This document shows positions 6,331-9,382 of a stretch of DNA of 9,382 nt, one piece after another. The notes below the pieces were generated by a model. The model made no database searches and was not told the DNA's origin. It was given only the letters and a program-made list of their open reading frames with translations. This DNA is from Lysinibacillus sp. GTDB lineage: Bacteria; Bacillota; Bacilli; Bacillales_A; Planococcaceae. The number at the start of each line of letters is the position of its first letter. Position 1 is the stretch's first letter. Position numbers and translations under genes: made by a program. The stretch covers positions 1 through 9,382 of the forward strand of contig JAAYHP010000554.1 in assembly GCA_012735355.1 (NCBI GenBank). Direction: 5' to 3'.

Positions 6331-6456
6331 TGAGGAAATGGAACGGACGAACGGAATCGTTCTAAAATTGCTGAAATTCCTATAGCTCAAATGGTCGTGG
6401 GTTTAATATCATCATATTGATAGAGGGTGAAGCATTGTTTCGTTCCATTTTCCTCA
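6331..6456. repeat. 126-bp element with ~15-bp inverted terminal repeats
   Basis: TGAGGAAATGGAACG (6331-6345) is repeated in inverse as CGTTCCATTTTCCTCA (6441-6456), differing by one extra base. Weaker inverted similarity continues outward (TAGTATTAGTAA on the left against TTGTTATGAGG complement on the right). The enclosed 95 bp has a short internal hairpin (GAACG/CGTTC at 6347-6359 region) and no good reading frame. It could be a MITE-like remnant or the base of a long hairpin serving the two convergent genes. No clear target-site duplication was seen. Confidence 0.5.
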
Positions 6457-6491
6457 TAACAACACTATTAATAGTTTGTATATTAAGATAG
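6435..6491 (+). CDS. Possible 18-aa hydrophobic peptide (very tentative)
   Basis: A TTG start with GAGGGTG 5 nt upstream encodes MFRSIFLITTLLIVCILR and then stops. It looks like a lone membrane anchor or a signal-peptide remnant of a lost gene. It overlaps the right arm of the inverted-repeat element. Nothing beyond the ribosome site and hydrophobic pattern supports it. Confidence 0.18.
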   Translation: MFRSIFLITTLLIVCILR

Positions 6492-6508
6492 ATTTACTTT
6501 ATTTATTT

Positions 6509-6892
6509 TCAAAAATCAAAAAATACTTCTCTCGCCGCCTCAAAGCTTCTCTTAGCAAATTCAAAGGGGTCCATTCCTGCATTTTCCCAATGCAAATACA
6601 TTAACCGTGGTTCATCAAACAGCCAATGGTTATGAAATGCAGTCACTTTAAGTCCTCTTTTTTGTAAAGCCTCAATCATCGGATTCACTTCTTTTTCCAA
6701 GAGAACAGATTCACCTAAATTCAGACCATTTTTTTCAAAGGATAACATGAATGGAAGTGCTAGTGGAGACATCGTACGACGACCTAAAATCGTTGCTCGA
6801 ATATCTCTAAGTCGCATTACTACACAAACAGGAGTCGCTTGAATAACTACACCGCCGATAATATTTGCGAGTCTTTGACAAGTTGAAGACAA
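6509..6892 (-). CDS. DUF1259 (LpqO/LppY-like) domain protein
   Basis: A 127-residue protein matching a single DUF1259 domain as found in Firmicutes. Visible hallmarks are the CVVMRLRDIRATILGRRTMSP block (23-43), LNLGE (57-61), a VNPMIEALQKRGLKVTA helix-strand, the H87-N-H89-W motif and YLHWE (H101). The family is of unknown function; the conserved His cluster hints at a metal or small-ligand site. There is no signal peptide, unlike the mycobacterial lipoprotein members. The start is TTG, with AAAGGATGG 6 nt upstream; an ATG inside that site (6902) is out of frame. The gene lies 260 bp downstream of the short-chain dehydrogenase, separated by its terminator, so it should have its own promoter, though none was convincing. 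Confidence 0.87.
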   Translation of the reverse strand: MSSTCQRLANIIGGVVIQATPVCVVMRLRDIRATILGRRTMSPLALPFMLSFEKNGLNLGESVLLEKEVNPMIEALQKRGLKVTAFHNHWLFDEPRLMYLHWENAGMDPFEFAKRSFEAAREVFFDF

Positions 6893-7102
6893 ATATATCC
6901 ATCCTTTTATATTATCAATATCAGCTTATGTAGAATATTAGAGCTTGTGTAGGCAGAAAAAATAGAGGAATGAGAAAATAAAACTATCATTTTTATATAT
7001 TTTTCCTGTATTCCTTTCATATTTACAAATTGATAATGTCTTTAATTACGTTTCTTATTCCCGTCAGAAGAAGGGATTTAATGAATTACACAAAATAAAA
7101 AG

Positions 7103-7144
7103 AATGCACATTACTAAACTAATTTTAGTAGTGTGCATTTTTTG
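7103..7144 (-). terminator. Long-stem, probably bidirectional terminator after the short-chain dehydrogenase gene
   Basis: AATGCACATTACTAAA (7103-7118) pairs with TTTAGTAGTGTGCATT (7124-7139), a 16-bp stem with one G-T wobble and a 5-nt loop. On the minus strand it is followed by TCTTTTTATTTT. The plus strand also has six T residues directly after the stem, so it may stop transcription both ways. Confidence 0.85.
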
Positions 7145-7153
7145 ACCGATAGT

Positions 7154-7900
7154 TTATATTAAAATTTGTCCCCCTGCACAATTAATGGTTGAACCGTTTA
7201 ATAATTTGCTATTATTCATTGCAAATATCATTGCTTCAGCTACTTCTTCCGGTGTAGCGGCAATGTTAGGAGGTGTTGAAGCGACAATTGCTTTATAAAT
7301 TTCTTCGTTCATTGTTACATTAGCGCTTTGTGAAATGTTCGTTAGCATATTGTTTGGTGCAACACCGACAGCATAAATATTTTTATCTTGGTAGTCTTGT
7401 CCGATGGATTTTGTTAATGCATTCAATGCGTGTTTTGACATCGAGTAAACACCGTTGTAGGCAGTTGGTTTGAAAGAGTTGGATGATACCGTATTAACGA
7501 TTGTACCACCACCGTTTTCGAGCATATGGGGAATGACATACTTCACGCCGAAAAATGCGCCTTTTACGTTAACGTTCATGACGCGGTCGTATTCGGCTTC
7601 ATCGTATTCGTGAATTAAGCGGAATGGTACCATTAAGCCAGCGTTATTGAAAAAGACATCAATTTTTCCGAAAGCTTCAATTGTTTTTTCGACATAGTTT
7701 TGTACTTGTTGTTCGTTCGCAACGTCTGCTTTCACAAAAATTGCTTCTGCACCTATTTCTTTTACCATGTTCACCGTGTTTTGACCTTCTGTTTCATTGA
7801 AATCAATGACCGCAATTTGATGACCGAGACGAGCTAATTTTACAGCTGTAGCACGGCCTAACCCTGTAGCTGCACCTGTAATTAAAATAGATTTGGACAT
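7154..7900 (-). CDS. Short-chain dehydrogenase/reductase (SDR), probable NAD-dependent oxidoreductase
   Basis: A 248-residue classical SDR of standard length. Residues show the cofactor motif T8-G-A-A-T-G-L-G15, Asp33 at the end of strand 2 (favouring NAD(H) over NADP(H)), NNAG at 85-88, Asn111, and the catalytic Ser139, Tyr152-x-x-x-Lys156. The C-terminus ends in the usual GSTINCAGGQ type of strand. The substrate cannot be assigned, since this superfamily covers sugars, alcohols, acyl chains and aromatic compounds. In the APNN segment (181-184) Asn replaces the PG typical of classical SDRs after the active site. The ATG is preceded by AAAGGAGGAG. It is transcribed divergently from the ring-cleaving dioxygenase and ends at a strong terminator. 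Confidence 0.92.
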   Translation of the reverse strand: MSKSILITGAATGLGRATAVKLARLGHQIAVIDFNETEGQNTVNMVKEIGAEAIFVKADVANEQQVQNYVEKTIEAFGKIDVFFNNAGLMVPFRLIHEYDEAEYDRVMNVNVKGAFFGVKYVIPHMLENGGGTIVNTVSSNSFKPTAYNGVYSMSKHALNALTKSIGQDYQDKNIYAVGVAPNNMLTNISQSANVTMNEEIYKAIVASTPPNIAATPEEVAEAMIFAMNNSKLLNGSTINCAGGQILI

Positions 7901-7931
7901 AGGACTCCTCCTTTAATTGTAATTAATTTTA

Positions 7932-7959
7932 ATTATAGTAATCATTTTCTATAATTCAA
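7932..7959 (-). promoter_or_regulatory. Sigma-A promoter for the short-chain dehydrogenase gene
   Basis: Read on the minus strand, TTGAAT (7959-7954) and TATAAT (7937-7932) are separated by 16 bp, about 32 bp before the ATG. The downstream stretch holds AT-rich imperfect inverted repeats (TAATTA-type at 7919-7934) that could be an operator. No MhqR-box-like sequence overlaps this promoter. Confidence 0.6.
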
Positions 7960-7980
7960 TAAGCTGTATGTAAGCCAACG

Positions 7981-8010
7981 TTGACGAACTCCTAATTCAT
8001 ACTGTATAAT
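7981..8010 (+). promoter_or_regulatory. Sigma-A promoter for the ring-cleaving dioxygenase gene
   Basis: TTGACG (7981-7986) and a perfect TATAAT (8005-8010) are separated by 18 bp. The start should fall at about 8017, inside the first MhqR-box-like repeat, giving a leader of nearly 100 nt. Confidence 0.75.
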
Positions 8011-8028
8011 TATCTTGAATTAAAGATA
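8011..8028 (+). promoter_or_regulatory. MhqR-box-like operator 1
   Basis: TATCTTGAATTAAAGATA is an imperfect 9-9 inverted repeat directly after the -10 element. It matches 15 of 18 bases of the MhqR box as I recall it from Bacillus subtilis (TATCTCGAATTCGAGATA). Its position over the predicted start site suits repression. Confidence 0.7.
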
Positions 8029-8073
8029 ATTTTCGTTAAATAGTTGGATTAACTATTTTATTTTTTACAAAAA

Positions 8074-8091
8074 TACCTCGAATTCGAGATA
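8074..8091 (+). promoter_or_regulatory. MhqR-box-like operator 2
   Basis: TACCTCGAATTCGAGATA contains the perfect 12-bp palindrome CTCGAATTCGAG and matches the recalled MhqR box at 17 of 18 bases. It lies 24 bp before the ATG, just upstream of the ribosome site, so bound repressor could also act as a roadblock. Confidence 0.75.
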
Positions 8092-8114
8092 ATTAGAGCA
8101 TAAAGGAAGGGTTA

Positions 8115-9044
8115 ATGATGAAAAAACAGACTACAGGCATTCATCATATTTCAGCCATCGTTGGTCACCCGCAAGAAAACGTCGATTTTTATGCAGGAGT
8201 GTTAGGCTTACGCCTTGTGAAAAAAACAATAAACTTTGATGACCCTGGCACATATCATTTTTATTTCGGAACGGAAGGGGGAAAACCGGGCTCAATCATT
8301 ACCTTTTTCCCGTGGCCTAATGCGTACCGCGGAAAAATTGGCGATGGACAAGTAGGGATAACCCAATACGCCGTGCCGGTCGGAGCGCTACAATTTTGGG
8401 AAGAGCGTTTAACAAAGTTTGATGTGGAATATGTTGTCACTGAACGCTTCGGCGAAACTTATTTTCAGTTTGATGATCCCCACGGTCTTCACCTAGAAAT
8501 TGTCGAACGGGAAGAAGGAGAGCTGAATCCTTGGGAGTTTGGAGGCGTAACAAAAGATGTTGCTATTAAAGGCTTCGGTGGTGCGGTGCTTTACTCAAGT
8601 CGTCCGGAAGAAACAGCAGCAACGTTAGTAGACATTATGGGGCTAGAGCTTGTAGGTACTGAAGGGGACTATACTCGTTTTCAGGCAACTGCTGATATTG
8701 GAAATATCATTGATTTAAAAATGACGACGAGCGGACTTGGAACGATGGGAGTCGGTACCGTTCATCACATTGCGTGGCGGGCGAAAGACGTAGAAGATCA
8801 TTTAGAGTGGCACCAGCATGTGCAAAGTAAAGGAATGTACGTAACGGACGTAAAAGACCGTAATTATTTCAATGCAATTTATTTCCGAGAAACGGGGAGA
8901 ATTTTATTTGAAATTGCGACGGATCCGCCGGGGTTTGCTGTGGATGAGCCTTACGAACTGATGGGTAGCGGGTTAATGTTGCCACCCCAGTACGAAGATT
9001 TAAGGAATCGTTTAGAAAACTCGCTTATTCCTATTGAAGTTTGA
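8115..9044 (+). CDS. MhqA/MhqO-type ring-cleaving dioxygenase (glyoxalase/VOC fold)
   Basis: A 309-residue protein with two vicinal-oxygen-chelate modules (about 7-130 and 150-270). Probable iron ligands, by analogy with PcpA hydroquinone dioxygenase, are H11 (GIHHI), H218 (VHHIAWR) and E266 (ILFEIATDP). The first module also keeps DPHGLHLEIVE (121-131), and PPGFAVDEP follows the last ligand. Length and motifs agree closely with B. subtilis MhqO and MhqA, which are induced by quinones and hydroquinones under the MarR-type repressor MhqR and are thought to open the ring of such compounds in the cytosol. I cannot tell the two paralogues apart, so no symbol is given. AAAGGAAGGG precedes the first of two adjacent ATGs (8115 and 8118). 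The two MhqR-box-like sites upstream support quinone-responsive control. The repressor gene and other mhq genes are not in the window. Confidence 0.93.
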   Translation: MMKKQTTGIHHISAIVGHPQENVDFYAGVLGLRLVKKTINFDDPGTYHFYFGTEGGKPGSIITFFPWPNAYRGKIGDGQVGITQYAVPVGALQFWEERLTKFDVEYVVTERFGETYFQFDDPHGLHLEIVEREEGELNPWEFGGVTKDVAIKGFGGAVLYSSRPEETAATLVDIMGLELVGTEGDYTRFQATADIGNIIDLKMTTSGLGTMGVGTVHHIAWRAKDVEDHLEWHQHVQSKGMYVTDVKDRNYFNAIYFRETGRILFEIATDPPGFAVDEPYELMGSGLMLPPQYEDLRNRLENSLIPIEV

Positions 9045-9070
9045 GAGTTGGATTGAAGTAAAGATGTAGG

Positions 9071-9101
9071 AGTCCTTCAATGTTTTTGAAGGGCTTTTTT
9101 T
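9071..9101 (+). terminator. Rho-independent terminator after the dioxygenase gene
   Basis: AGTCCTTCAA pairs with TTGAAGGGCT (10 bp, one G-T wobble) around a TGTTT loop and runs into seven T residues. It starts 26 bp after the stop codon. Confidence 0.87.
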
Positions 9102-9118
9102 ATTTTCTTCTACACGGG

Positions 9119-9131
9119 ATAAGTGTCTTAT
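9119..9131 (+). promoter_or_regulatory. Small inverted repeat near the promoter of the CC-motif gene
   Basis: ATAAG-TGT-CTTAT is a perfect 5-3-5 inverted repeat lying in the -35 zone of a possible -10 TATAAT (9147-9152). No good -35 hexamer is visible, so the site may bind a regulator or be chance. Confidence 0.25.
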
Positions 9132-9185
9132 TTATCAATGGAGGAATATAATATACATAACACTTTTAAAGAATGGAGGAGCATA

Positions 9186-9382
9186 ATGCAACTTGTATTA
9201 AATGATGACGTGAAGGAATGGATTCGTTCTAAAGGAAGTCAAGCCACAGTGCAACTGTTGCAAGTGAAAGGTTGCTGCGCTCCAGAGATTCAAGATTTTG
9301 TCGTGTTACCTGTAAAACCAAAGGACACAAGAGAATATGTAGAGTTTAACGTTGATTATGTATCGATTTACGTATACAAACC
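9186..9382 (+). CDS. Small CC-motif protein (CC/Se motif family-like), 3' end cut by window
   Basis: An ATG with GGAGG 6 nt upstream opens a frame that reaches the window edge after 65 codons. Its N-terminus reads as a short strand then a helix (LNDDVKEWIRSKG), a strand, and an adjacent cysteine pair Cys30-Cys31 in VKGCCAPE. This resembles the small (about 100-residue) CC/Se-motif family, related in fold to HesB-type proteins, in which one Cys is selenocysteine in some species; here both are plain Cys codons (TGC TGC). A redox or metal role is likely but unproven. An in-frame ATG at 9138 would add 16 residues but has no ribosome site. The gene follows a terminator, so it begins a new transcription unit. 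Confidence 0.8.
   Translation, partial: MQLVLNDDVKEWIRSKGSQATVQLLQVKGCCAPEIQDFVVLPVKPKDTREYVEFNVDYVSIYVYK

Noticed and set aside
6338..6385. 15-codon frame starting at the ATG in the left inverted repeat
   Set aside because: The GAGG element is only 3 nt from the ATG, too close for initiation, and the peptide has no recognisable character; a mirror-image frame in the other arm arises from the repeat itself.
6380..6412. tRNA-like fragment (TATAGCTCAAATGGT followed by GTGGGTTTAAT)
   Set aside because: It resembles tRNA D-arm and T-arm strings, but there is no anticodon arm, no acceptor stem pairing and the spacing is too short; most likely coincidence.
7081..7098. Five-codon frame MNYTK with AGAAGAAGGG upstream
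   Set aside because: Too short to be meaningful and it ends before the terminator; no sign of an attenuation mechanism or a downstream gene on that strand.
9138..9185. Upstream in-frame ATG for the CC-motif protein
   Set aside because: No ribosome site upstream of 9138; GGAGG is ideally placed for the ATG at 9186.

Overview
The window looks like chromosome from a low-GC Gram-positive spore-former of the Bacillaceae/Planococcaceae type (Bacillus, Lysinibacillus or Solibacillus-like; genus not fixed). This rests on the AT-rich sequence, strong AGGAGG-type ribosome binding sites, frequent TTG/GTG starts, compact hairpin-plus-T-tract terminators, and an MhqR-type quinone-stress operator. No rRNA, tRNA, CRISPR array or intact insertion sequence was seen.

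Left part (1-2172, minus strand): a two-gene operon of a MutT-like Nudix hydrolase followed 21 bp later by a large superfamily II helicase with an N-terminal phospholipase-D-like (HKD) nuclease domain. The helicase runs off the left edge and probably continues into a DUF3427 C-terminal region. This pair is the best candidate in the window for a poorly characterised nucleic-acid-processing or defence-like module.

Middle (2412-5827, plus strand): an SgcJ/EcaC-type NTF2-fold protein with its terminator; a degenerate array of about seven 19-21 bp repeats (2971-3114) that also stays open as a heptad-repeat reading frame; a tight three-gene cluster (HXXEE membrane protein, 57-aa single-pass membrane protein, 151-aa unknown); an ECF transporter substrate-binding (S) component preceded by a 12-bp palindrome; and an FMN-binding flavin reductase-like protein. 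Clear terminators follow the ECF gene and the flavin reductase gene.

Right part (6059-9382): a 78-aa three-helix membrane protein (+) converges on a DUF1259 protein (-), with a 126-bp inverted-repeat element between them. Upstream on the minus strand lies a short-chain dehydrogenase ending at a 16-bp-stem terminator. It is divergent from an MhqA/MhqO-type ring-cleaving dioxygenase (+), whose leader has a good sigma-A promoter and two copies of an MhqR-box-like inverted repeat. The window ends inside a small CC-motif protein gene.

Several genes (dioxygenase, flavin reductase, short-chain dehydrogenase, Nudix hydrolase) fit redox, electrophile or damaged-nucleotide handling, but only the dioxygenase has sequence-level evidence for a quinone-responsive regulator. 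The rest is ordinary accessory chromosome.
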